Assembly: GCF_002850745.1 (NCBI RefSeq)
Contig: NZ_KZ559466.1
Span: 556,825 to 620,824, forward strand
Reading direction: 5' to 3'
Source of the DNA: Nonomuraea indica
GTDB lineage: Bacteria > Actinomycetota > Actinomycetes > Streptosporangiales > Streptosporangiaceae
DNA: 64,000 nt
This document shows positions 1-7,029 of this stretch, piece by piece (the first letter of the stretch is position 1; every line of letters starts with the position of its first letter). Made by a program: the position numbers and the translations under genes. Under the pieces are notes generated by a model. That model worked only from the letters and a program-made list of their open reading frames with translations. It was not told the DNA's origin and made no database searches.

Positions 1-1343
1 CGGCCCAGCTCGAACTCGGTCACGTGGCGGCGGTACTCGCGCCACTCGGCCCGCTTGTTGCGCAGGAAGAAGTCGAAGACGTGCTCCCCCAGCGTCTCGG
101 CGACCAGCTCGCTCTGCTCCATGACGGCGATGGCCTCGTCGAGCGACTGCGGCAGCGGCCGGATGCCGAGGGCGCGGCGCTCGGCGCTGGTGAGGGTCCA
201 GACGTTGTCCTCGGCGGCGGGCGGGAGCTCGTAGCCCTGCTCGATGCCGCGCAGCCCCGCCGCGAGGACGAGCGCGAAGGCCAGGTAGGGGTTGCAGGCC
301 GAGTCGAGCGAGCGGAACTCGATGCGGGTCGAGCCCCCCTTGTGCGGCTTGTACATCGGGACCCGGACCAGGGCCGAGCGGTTGTTGTGGCCCCAGCAGA
401 TGTAGGAGGGCGCCTCGCCGCCCTGGCCGGCGATGGCCTCGGCCCCGCCCCACAGACGCTTGTAGGAGTTGACCCACTGGTTGGTGATCGCGGTGATCTC
501 GGCGGCGTGCCTGAGCAGCCCGGCGATGAACGACCGGCCGATCTTGGAGAGCTGGTATTCGGCGCCGGCCTCGTAGAAGGCGTTGCGGTCACCCTCGAAC
601 AGCGACATGTGGGTGTGCATGCCGGAGCCGGGGTGCTCGGTGAACGGCTTGGGCATGAACGAGGCCCAGATGCCCTGCTCCAGCGCGACCTCCTTCATGA
701 CCAGGCGGAAGGTCATGATGTTGTCGGCCGTGGTCAGCGCGTCGGCGTAGCGCAGGTCGATCTCCTGCTGGCCGGGGGCGCCCTCGTGGTGGCTGAACTC
801 CACCGAGATGCCCATCGACTCCAGCATCATGATCGCCTGGCGCCGGAAGTCGTGGCCGGCGCTGTGCGGGGTGTGGTCGAAGTAGCCGCCGGAGTCGATC
901 GGCTCGGGCCGCTGCCCCGGCTCGGGCCGCTGCTTCAGCAGGAAGAACTCGATCTCCGGGTGGGTGTAGAAGGTGAACCCCATGTCGGCGCACTTGGCCA
1001 GCGTGCGCTTGAGCACCCAGCGCGGGTCGGCGTGCGACGGAGAGCCGTCGGGCATGAGGATGTCGCAGAAGATGCGCCCCGCCCCCGGTGTCTCGCTGCG
1101 CCACGGCAGGATCTGGAACGTCGCGGGGTCGGGCTTGGCCAGCATGTCGGACTCGTAGACGCGGGCGAAGCCCTCGATGGCCGACCCGTCGAACCCGATG
1201 CCCTCGGCGAAGGCGCCCTCCAGCTCGGCCGGTGCGATGGCGACCGACTTGAGGAAGCCGAGCACGTCGGTGAACCACAGCCGGATGAACCGGATGTCGC
1301 GCTCCTCGAGCGTGCGGAGCACGAACTCCTGCTGGCGGTCCAA
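1..1343 (-). CDS. glnA2: GlnA2-type glutamine synthetase (3' end cut by window)
   Basis: ATP-dependent gamma-glutamyl ligase of the class I glutamine synthetase fold, cytosolic. The N-terminus DRQQEFVLRTLEERDIRFIR and the segment FDGSAIEGFARV match the actinobacterial GlnA2 branch. That branch is distinct from the main GlnA, and family members in Streptomyces are reported to glutamylate polyamines; this function is family knowledge, not visible here. Metal/ATP-site segments are present: EIEFFLL near residue 110, the NRSALVRVP loop and RIEFRSLDSACNPY near residue 330. The frame has no ATG at the conserved N-terminus. The start is a TTG at 1343 preceded by GAGGGG, which fits the family length. 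About 447 codons are seen, so only a few C-terminal residues should be missing. A GlnR-like box lies upstream. Confidence 0.9.
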   Translation of the reverse strand, partial: MDRQQEFVLRTLEERDIRFIRLWFTDVLGFLKSVAIAPAELEGAFAEGIGFDGSAIEGFARVYESDMLAKPDPATFQILPWRSETPGAGRIFCDILMPDGSPSHADPRWVLKRTLAKCADMGFTFYTHPEIEFFLLKQRPEPGQRPEPIDSGGYFDHTPHSAGHDFRRQAIMMLESMGISVEFSHHEGAPGQQEIDLRYADALTTADNIMTFRLVMKEVALEQGIWASFMPKPFTEHPGSGMHTHMSLFEGDRNAFYEAGAEYQLSKIGRSFIAGLLRHAAEITAITNQWVNSYKRLWGGAEAIAGQGGEAPSYICWGHNNRSALVRVPMYKPHKGGSTRIEFRSLDSACNPYLAFALVLAAGLRGIEQGYELPPAAEDNVWTLTSAERRALGIRPLPQSLDEAIAVMEQSELVAETLGEHVFDFFLRNKRAEWREYRRHVTEFELG

Positions 1344-1398
1344 GGCATCCCCTCGCGGAAGTACGGTACGGCTGTTGCTACCAGAATGCCGTGTCGTT

Positions 1399-1414
1399 GT
1401 TTCGCACAGGTTAC
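1399..1414 (-). promoter_or_regulatory. Candidate GlnR box upstream of glnA2
   Basis: On the minus strand the sequence reads GTAAC-N6-GAAAC, an exact fit to the actinobacterial GlnR consensus gTnAC-n6-GaAAC. It lies 56 bp upstream of the TTG start of glnA2. Nitrogen control by GlnR is inferred from this match alone. Confidence 0.55.
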
Positions 1415-1437
1415 GGCAGCCGCCGGTGCGAGCCTCG

Positions 1438-1466
1438 CTGACAAACAGTCCGCCCCCACCTACTGT
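1438..1466 (+). promoter_or_regulatory. Sigma-70-type promoter of the EF-hand/terpene synthase pair
   Basis: CTGACA (1438-1443), a 17-bp spacer and TACTGT (1461-1466) form a good housekeeping-sigma promoter. The predicted start is about 25-30 bp before the GTG at 1499. Confidence 0.45.
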
Positions 1467-1498
1467 GATCTTCGCAGTCAGTCTCGGGGGAGGCACGG

Positions 1499-2044
1499 GT
1501 GGCCATCGACCTGCTCAATCACAAGCTCGATCGAGCGTTCGACCACATCGACGCGGCCGGCCGGGAGGTCGTGGACCGCGAGGATCTGCTGGGGCTCGGC
1601 GCCCGCATCCTGGTCGGCTTCGGTGAGTCGCCGACCTCGCTCGCCGGCAACCGCCTGGTCGGCGGTCTCGGCGGGATCTGGGCGAGCCTGTCGGACGCGC
1701 TCGGCCGTGACGGCGACTGCCGGCTGACGCGGGAGGAGTTCCGTACGGCGATGACGAAGGCGTTCGTCGCCGGCGACGCCTACGAACCGGTGTTCCACCC
1801 GGCCGTCGTGGCCGTGGCGGAGATCTGCGACGGCGACGGGGACGGCCTGGTCGGGGCGCGGGAGTTCCGGACGCTGCTCAGCGCGTACGGCACCGCCTAC
1901 GACGACATGGACGCGGCGTTCGACCGGCTGGATCACACGGGCAGGGGCGTGCTGACCGTGGCGGAGCTCATGGTGGCGGCACGGCAGTACTACACGGGCA
2001 CCGACCCGGACGCGGCGGGCAACTGGCTCTTCGGGCCCCTGTGA
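1499..2044 (+). CDS. EF-hand calcium-binding protein, calerythrin-like
   Basis: A 181-residue soluble acidic protein with four EF-hand-like segments, the layout of calerythrin-type bacterial calcium sensors or buffers. The clearest loop is residues 111-122 (DGDGDGLVGARE), with Asp at positions 1, 3 and 5 and Glu at 12. Residues 145-156 (DHTGRGVLTVAE) also fit. The loops near 18-29 and 69-80 are degenerate. The GTG start follows a GGGGGAGG ribosome site. The stop lies only 7 bp before the GTG of the terpene synthase, so the two are probably co-transcribed. What calcium binding does for the pair is not evident from sequence. Confidence 0.85.
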   Translation: MAIDLLNHKLDRAFDHIDAAGREVVDREDLLGLGARILVGFGESPTSLAGNRLVGGLGGIWASLSDALGRDGDCRLTREEFRTAMTKAFVAGDAYEPVFHPAVVAVAEICDGDGDGLVGAREFRTLLSAYGTAYDDMDAAFDRLDHTGRGVLTVAELMVAARQYYTGTDPDAAGNWLFGPL

Positions 2045-2051
2045 GCCGGCT

Positions 2052-3056
2052 GTGAGCACCATGTCGAACGGCTCCGCGAACGACTCCGCGGGCGTGATGA
2101 CGACCGTCCGGACCGCGCTGCGGTCCGTGCTGCAGTGGCGGCCGCCCGCGCCGCGCCGGGGCGCCCCGGCCGCGCACGCGCTGCTGCGGCTGACCGAGCG
2201 GGTGCCGGCGCTGGCCACTCCGTGCCGCATGCATCCCGCCGTGTACGCCATCGAGGCCGCCGTGATCGACTGGGCTCGGCGCACCGGGCTGCGCGCCGAT
2301 CCGGGGGTGGGCTTCCACCGGATCGCCGGACGGGCGTTCGCCGAGTTCGACGCCGCGGCGGCGGCGCTGTTCGCGCAGTGGCTGACGTGGCTGTTCCATC
2401 TGGACGACGAGATGGACGAGGGCCCGGCCCGGCTGGAGATCTTCCACGGCATGCTCGCCGGCGGCGCGTCCCACCCGCTGGAGGCGGCCTTCGCCGACCT
2501 GTGGCGGGTGACGAGCGCCCGGATGAGCGACCAGTGGCGGGCCAGGTTCGCGGTCAACCTGCGCCGGCAGCTCGACGCCTGCCGGGTGGAGGCGGCCAAC
2601 CGGGCGGCGGGCCGCATCCCGTCGCTGGAGCAGTACCCGGCGCTGCGCAGGGGCACCGTCGGCCCGTACCTGTACGACCTGGTGGAGCCGTGCCTGCGGG
2701 TGGAGGCGCCGGCGTGGCTGCACGGCTGCGAGCCGTGGCGGGAGCTGGTGGACGCCTGCAACGACGTGACGGCCTGGTGCAACGACGTGGCGTCCCGGCC
2801 GAAGGAGCGCGGCGACGGCCACAACCTGGTCGTCGTCGCCATGCACGAGCTGCGCCTGGACGAGCGGCAGGCCGTGGGCTGGGTGCTGGACCGGATCGCC
2901 GAGCGCTGCGAGGACATGCGCCGGGCGGCCGGGCGGCTGCCGCTGGACGAGCTGGGGCCGCGCGCGGCCAGGGACGTCAGCAAGGTCGCGTGCGCCTACC
3001 TGGCGGCGCCGCGCGCCCACATCGACTGGCTGGTGGAATCGGCCCGGTACGCCTGA
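2052..3056 (+). CDS. Class I terpene synthase (cyclase)
   Basis: A 334-residue bacterial terpene synthase that would cyclise a prenyl diphosphate, probably farnesyl or geranyl diphosphate, in a Mg2+-dependent ionisation reaction. Key motifs are intact: the aspartate-rich DDEMD at 118-122, the NSE triad NDVASRPKE at 244-252, and an RY pair at the extreme C-terminus (332-333). Length is normal for single-domain cyclases. The product cannot be predicted from sequence. No cytochrome P450, prenyl synthase or methyltransferase is adjacent. The only partner is the EF-hand gene just upstream. The GTG at 2052 is taken as the start; ATG at 2061 is an alternative. Confidence 0.9.
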   Translation: MSTMSNGSANDSAGVMTTVRTALRSVLQWRPPAPRRGAPAAHALLRLTERVPALATPCRMHPAVYAIEAAVIDWARRTGLRADPGVGFHRIAGRAFAEFDAAAAALFAQWLTWLFHLDDEMDEGPARLEIFHGMLAGGASHPLEAAFADLWRVTSARMSDQWRARFAVNLRRQLDACRVEAANRAAGRIPSLEQYPALRRGTVGPYLYDLVEPCLRVEAPAWLHGCEPWRELVDACNDVTAWCNDVASRPKERGDGHNLVVVAMHELRLDERQAVGWVLDRIAERCEDMRRAAGRLPLDELGPRAARDVSKVACAYLAAPRAHIDWLVESARYA

Positions 3057-3118
3057 TCCCGTCACGGCGTACCGGATCCGCCGGTGCCTTCGTCCGGCCC
3101 CGGCGGGGCGCGCGCCCG

Positions 3119-4093
3119 CTACAGCCGGCCGGCCGGGCAGGCCAGCGCGTCGCCCGTGGGGGTGCGGCGGTAGACGACGTCCTTGCCCACGCGCATCCCC
3201 ACCGCCAGGCCGCTGCCCCGGAGCACGCCGAGGTGCTGGCTGACCGCGCCCGGGGTGAGCGCCATCCGGCGGGCCAGCGCCGAGGTGGTGCTCGGCTCGG
3301 CCAGCGCGAGCAGGATCTGCGCCCGGCTGCGGCCGATGAGGGCGGCCAGCGCGCCCGGCGCGGGCGGCGGCCCCTCCTCCCACAGCGTGCCGATCCCGCG
3401 CACGGGGTAGATGAGCGTCGACTGGTAAGGGGCCGACAGGACGGCCGTGGACGGCCAGTAGAAGGCGCTCGGCACCAGCAGCAGCCCGTCGCCGTGCAGC
3501 CCGTCGGCCGAGAACACGCAGGGCCGCTCGACGACGAGCCGCTCCCCCGTCCAGGCGACCGACGGGTCCAGGTCGGCGAACAGCTCCCGCGCCCCGCCCC
3601 GCGCGAGCTGCCGCGACCTGCGCAGCACGTCGCGCTCGAGCAGCGCGTACACGCGCGGCCAGAACTCGGCGAAGCACGCCTCCCAGTACGCCCGCAGCGC
3701 CCCGGCCACGCGGGCGACGCCGGCCGCCGGGTCGCGCCTGAACCGTTCGATGGCCGCCGGGTCCTCGCTGACCACCCGCCCGGCCTCCTCGCCGGCCAGG
3801 TCGGGCGGCGTGCACCGGACCCGGTCCAGCTCCTCGGCGAAGTCGGGCAGCGGCGTCTCGGGCGGCGGGGTGAGGAAGTCGGGCAGGTAGCCGGACGGCG
3901 GGACGAGCGCGAGCAGCTCGGCGAGGTCGAGGTCCGCCAGGCGGGGCCGGACGGCCTTGATCCACGGCAGGTGGACCGACTGCCTGGCCGGGTCGCGCAG
4001 CGTGCGCAGGCTGGCCACCAGCTCCCACATCGGCGAGAACGCGAACCTGATCCGCGCCACGTCCTCCGGCCTCATCACCCAGGTCACCGCCAC
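3119..4093 (-). CDS. DUF5937/ArsR-type HTH regulator
   Basis: A 324-residue transcription factor. The first 230 residues resemble the actinobacterial DUF5937 sensor region. The C-terminus (about 235-315) is an ArsR-like winged helix, with the recognition segment LTPGAVSQHLGVLRGSGL. No Cys or His metal-binding cluster of the ArsR/SmtB kind is visible, so a small-molecule ligand is more likely than a metal. It is divergent from an MFS exporter, and a perfect palindrome sits 5 bp upstream of its GTG start, suggesting autoregulation and exporter repression. A GC-rich palindrome at 3106-3117 may terminate it and the convergent terpene synthase. Confidence 0.8.
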   Translation of the reverse strand: MAVTWVMRPEDVARIRFAFSPMWELVASLRTLRDPARQSVHLPWIKAVRPRLADLDLAELLALVPPSGYLPDFLTPPPETPLPDFAEELDRVRCTPPDLAGEEAGRVVSEDPAAIERFRRDPAAGVARVAGALRAYWEACFAEFWPRVYALLERDVLRRSRQLARGGARELFADLDPSVAWTGERLVVERPCVFSADGLHGDGLLLVPSAFYWPSTAVLSAPYQSTLIYPVRGIGTLWEEGPPPAPGALAALIGRSRAQILLALAEPSTTSALARRMALTPGAVSQHLGVLRGSGLAVGMRVGKDVVYRRTPTGDALACPAGRL

Positions 4094-4097
4094 ACCT

Positions 4098-4113
4098 TTT
4101 AGTGTGCACTAAA
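4098..4113. promoter_or_regulatory. Palindromic operator between arsR-like gene and MFS exporter
   Basis: TTTAGTG-TG-CACTAAA is a perfect 7+7 bp inverted repeat with a 2-bp spacer, AT-rich in a very GC-rich setting. It is placed just before the regulator start and 41 bp before the exporter. It is the likely binding site of the adjacent HTH protein. Confidence 0.65.
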
Positions 4114-4153
4114 TGGATCGCCCGCCGCGCGACGGGTCGGCACGCTTGGGCGG

Positions 4154-5389
4154 GTGAGCATGCGATTCGTTGACAAGCCCGGCTTCCTGCGTTCCGCGAT
4201 GGGCGGGCTGCCCCGCCCGTTCTGGGCCCTGTGGAGCGGCACCCTGGTGAACCGCCTGGGCACCATGGTCATGCCGTTCACCGGCGTCTACCTGACCCAG
4301 GCGCGCGGCATGTCGGTGGCCACGGCCGGGCTGGTGATGGCGGTGTTCGGGGCCGGGTCGCTGCTCTCGCAACTGCTGGCGGGGGTGCTGGCCGACCGGA
4401 TCGGCCGCCGGGCGACGCTGGCCGGCAGCATGGTGGCCACGGCGGTGACGATGCTGGCGCTCGGCTACAGCACGTCGCTGCTCGCCGTCACCACGTCGAT
4501 GTTCGTGCTCGGCCTGGTGATCGACGCCTACCGGCCCGCGTCGAACGCGCTGGTCGCCGACCTGGTGTCGCCGTCGGAGCGGCCGCGCGCCTACGGGCTG
4601 CTGTTCTGGGCGATCAACCTCGGGTACGCGGTCGGCATGACGGCGGGCGGCTGGCTGGCCGGGATCGGGTTCCTCTGGCTGTTCTGGATCGACGCGGTCA
4701 GCTGCGTGGCCTTCGCGCTCCTCGTGTGGCGGGCGGTGCCGGAGACCCGGCCGGCCGGCCGCGAGTCGCAGGGTGGTTTCGGGGTGGTGCTGAGGGACCG
4801 GGTGATGATGGGCTTCACGCTGACCGCGCTCGGCAACGCCGTCATGTACATGCAGACCGTGACGATGCTGCCGGTCGCGATGACCGAGGTGGTGGGGCTT
4901 CCCACCGGCCAGTTCGGCCTGGTCATGGCGTTGAACGGGGTGCTGATCGTGCTCGTCCAGCCGCTGGTGTCGAGCCGGCTCGGCCGCTTCGACCCGTCCC
5001 GGTCGCTGGCCCTGGGCCTGGCCGTCATGGGGGCGGGCTTCGCGCTGACCGCGTTCGTCACCTCCGCCGCGGGGCTGGCGGCCACCATCGTGGTGTGGAC
5101 TGCCGGGGAGATCGTCACCGCGGGACTGGGGGGCGCCATCGTCGCCTCGCTCGCCCCTGCCCACCTGCGGGGCCGCTACTCGGGCATGTACGGCTTCGCC
5201 TGGTCGGCCGCCAGCGTGCTCGCGCCGCTGACCGGTGGCGTGCTGCTCCAGGCGGGGCCGGAGGCGCTGTGGTTCACCGTCGGCGGCGTGGGGGTCGTGT
5301 CCGCGGCGGGGATGCTCGTGCTCGGCCCGGCGATCAGGCGCCGCGCCGCCACGGGGCTGGGCGAGCCGGCCGCGCTCAGCGCCGCCTGA
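4154..5389 (+). CDS. MFS transporter, DHA1-type
   Basis: A 411-residue major-facilitator exporter with about 12 hydrophobic helices and the loop-2/3 signature GVLADRIGRRATL (about 77-89) typical of drug:H+ antiporters. The substrate is unknown. It is divergent from the DUF5937/ArsR regulator with a shared operator, the usual layout for an inducible efflux pump. The start is GTG 4154 or ATG 4160, which differ by two residues. The gene is intact at both ends. Confidence 0.85.
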   Translation: MSMRFVDKPGFLRSAMGGLPRPFWALWSGTLVNRLGTMVMPFTGVYLTQARGMSVATAGLVMAVFGAGSLLSQLLAGVLADRIGRRATLAGSMVATAVTMLALGYSTSLLAVTTSMFVLGLVIDAYRPASNALVADLVSPSERPRAYGLLFWAINLGYAVGMTAGGWLAGIGFLWLFWIDAVSCVAFALLVWRAVPETRPAGRESQGGFGVVLRDRVMMGFTLTALGNAVMYMQTVTMLPVAMTEVVGLPTGQFGLVMALNGVLIVLVQPLVSSRLGRFDPSRSLALGLAVMGAGFALTAFVTSAAGLAATIVVWTAGEIVTAGLGGAIVASLAPAHLRGRYSGMYGFAWSAASVLAPLTGGVLLQAGPEALWFTVGGVGVVSAAGMLVLGPAIRRRAATGLGEPAALSAA

Positions 5390-5484
5390 CGCGGCCGGCG
5401 GGGCGCCCGCGACGGCGGCCCGGCGGGCACTGTGCAGATCCGCCATATGCTCACGCGCCGTTCGGCCCTACGCTTACCCCTGCC

Positions 5485-6972
5485 ATGCTGACATTCACCG
5501 CACTAGGACCGTTCCAGGCCTGGACCGGCGACACCCCCCTCGACCTCGGCGGCCAGCGCCAGCGGGCGGTGCTCGCGCGCCTGCTCGTCGCCGGCGGCCG
5601 GGCCGTACCCGTGACCACCCTCATCGACGAGCTCTGGCCGGGCCGGCCGCCCGCCCAGGCGCTGTCCACCATCCAGGGGTACGTCTCCCGGCTGCGGCGC
5701 GCGCTCGAACCCGGGCGGGCTCCCCGGGAGGAGGCGGCCGTCCTGGTGTCGGCCGCGCCCGGCTACGCGCTGCGCGCCACGGTGGAGCAGGTGGACGCCT
5801 GGCGGTTCGAGGGCCTGGTCCGCGCCGACGGCGACCCGGCCGCGGTGTGGGCGGCCATGGACGCCGCGCTCGGGCTGTGGCGCGGGCCGGCGCTGGCCGA
5901 GTTCGCCGACCTGACCTGGGCGGTGACGGAGGCGGGGCGGCTGGAGGAGCTGCGGCTCGTCGCCGTGGAGCGGCGCGCGGACGCCGGGCTGGCGCTCGGC
6001 CGGGCGACCGCGCTGGTGGCCGACCTGGAGGCGCACGCGTCGGCGTATCCGCTGCGCGAGGAGGCGTGGCGGCTGCTGGCGCTGGCGCTCTACCGGACCG
6101 GGCGGCAGGGCGACGCGCTGGGCGCGCTGAGGCGGGCCCGGAAGGTGTGGCGGGACGAGCTGGGCCTGGACCTCACGAGCGGGCTGCGCCGGTTGGAGGG
6201 CGACATGCTGGCCCAGCGGCTGGAGGAGCCTCCGGCCCCGCCCGCGGCGCGCGCTTCGGGCGGCGCCGCGAGCGGCTCTTCGGGCGGCGCTTCCGGGGGC
6301 GCTTCGGGCGCGGCCCCGTTGCGGGTGCTGGTGGCCGACGACCAGGCGCTGGTGCGGGCCGGACTGCGGACCGTCCTGAGCGACGAGGACGGCATGGAAC
6401 CGGCCGGGGAGGCCGCCGACGGCGAGGAGGCCATCGCGGCCGTGCGCGCGAGCCGCCCCGACGTGGTGCTGCTCGACATCCAGATGCCGCGCCTGGACGG
6501 CCTGGCCGCCGCCCGGCGCATCCTGGCCGAGGACCGGCCGCCCAAGGTGATCGTGATGACCACCTTCGGCAGCGACGAGAACCTCTACGCGGCGCTGCGG
6601 GCCGGGGTGAGCGGGTTCGTGCTGAAGACCTCGCCGCCCGAGCAGCTCGTGGCCGCCGTCCGGGCCGCCGCGGCGGGCGACGCCCTGATCGACCCGGCCA
6701 TGACCACCCGGCTGATCGCGGGCTTCGCTGGCACGCCCGACCCGGCCGGCCCGCCGGGCCTGGCCGGGCTGTCCGACGGCCGGCTCGACGTGCTGAAGCT
6801 CGTCGCCCGCGGCCTGACGAACAAGCAGATCGCGCAGACCCTCTGCCTGCCTGAGCCGGTCGTCGCCGACGAGGTGGGGGCGCTGCTGGCGCACCTGGGG
6901 CTGCTCGACCGGGCGCAGCTCGTCGTGGCGGCGTACGAGTCCGGGCTGGTGACACCCGGGGCCGCGGTGTGA
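5485..6972 (+). CDS. SARP (winged helix-BTAD) fused to a NarL-type response regulator
   Basis: A 495-residue regulator with an unusual domain order. OmpR-like winged helix at 1-95 (TLIDELWPGRPP, STIQGYVSRLRRAL); bacterial transcriptional activator domain at 100-245; an Ala/Gly/Ser linker at 250-277; receiver domain at 279-400 with acidic pair D285-D286, phospho-acceptor D331 (LLDIQMPRLDG), T360 and K381; LuxR-like tail at 425-490. Compared with the orphan regulator at 55148-55804, the receiver is nearly identical in layout, but the tail has lost the TVKTHV recognition helix (VVADEV here). The SARP half probably does the DNA binding and the receiver gates it. ATG 5485 matches the SARP N-terminus. 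The frame is open further upstream, but that is a shadow of the MFS gene. Confidence 0.85.
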   Translation: MLTFTALGPFQAWTGDTPLDLGGQRQRAVLARLLVAGGRAVPVTTLIDELWPGRPPAQALSTIQGYVSRLRRALEPGRAPREEAAVLVSAAPGYALRATVEQVDAWRFEGLVRADGDPAAVWAAMDAALGLWRGPALAEFADLTWAVTEAGRLEELRLVAVERRADAGLALGRATALVADLEAHASAYPLREEAWRLLALALYRTGRQGDALGALRRARKVWRDELGLDLTSGLRRLEGDMLAQRLEEPPAPPAARASGGAASGSSGGASGGASGAAPLRVLVADDQALVRAGLRTVLSDEDGMEPAGEAADGEEAIAAVRASRPDVVLLDIQMPRLDGLAAARRILAEDRPPKVIVMTTFGSDENLYAALRAGVSGFVLKTSPPEQLVAAVRAAAAGDALIDPAMTTRLIAGFAGTPDPAGPPGLAGLSDGRLDVLKLVARGLTNKQIAQTLCLPEPVVADEVGALLAHLGLLDRAQLVVAAYESGLVTPGAAV

Positions 6973-6992
6973 AACACCCCACTTCTCGTCGT

Positions 6993-7020
6993 TTGGACGA
7001 TAAAAATCACCGCGTACTAG
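6993..7020 (+). promoter_or_regulatory. nadE promoter, near-leaderless
   Basis: TTGGAC (6993-6998), a 16-bp spacer and TACTAG (7015-7020) precede the nadE GTG (7030) by 9 bp. Transcription should start within a few bases of the start codon. No ribosome site is visible, consistent with a leaderless or near-leaderless mRNA. Confidence 0.45.
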
Positions 7021-7029
7021 TCTGGTCGG

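Noticed and set aside
4231-5484. Long in-frame N-terminal extension of the SARP-receiver protein
   Set aside because: It is a shadow of the MFS gene at 4154-5389. SARP homology begins at ATG 5485.
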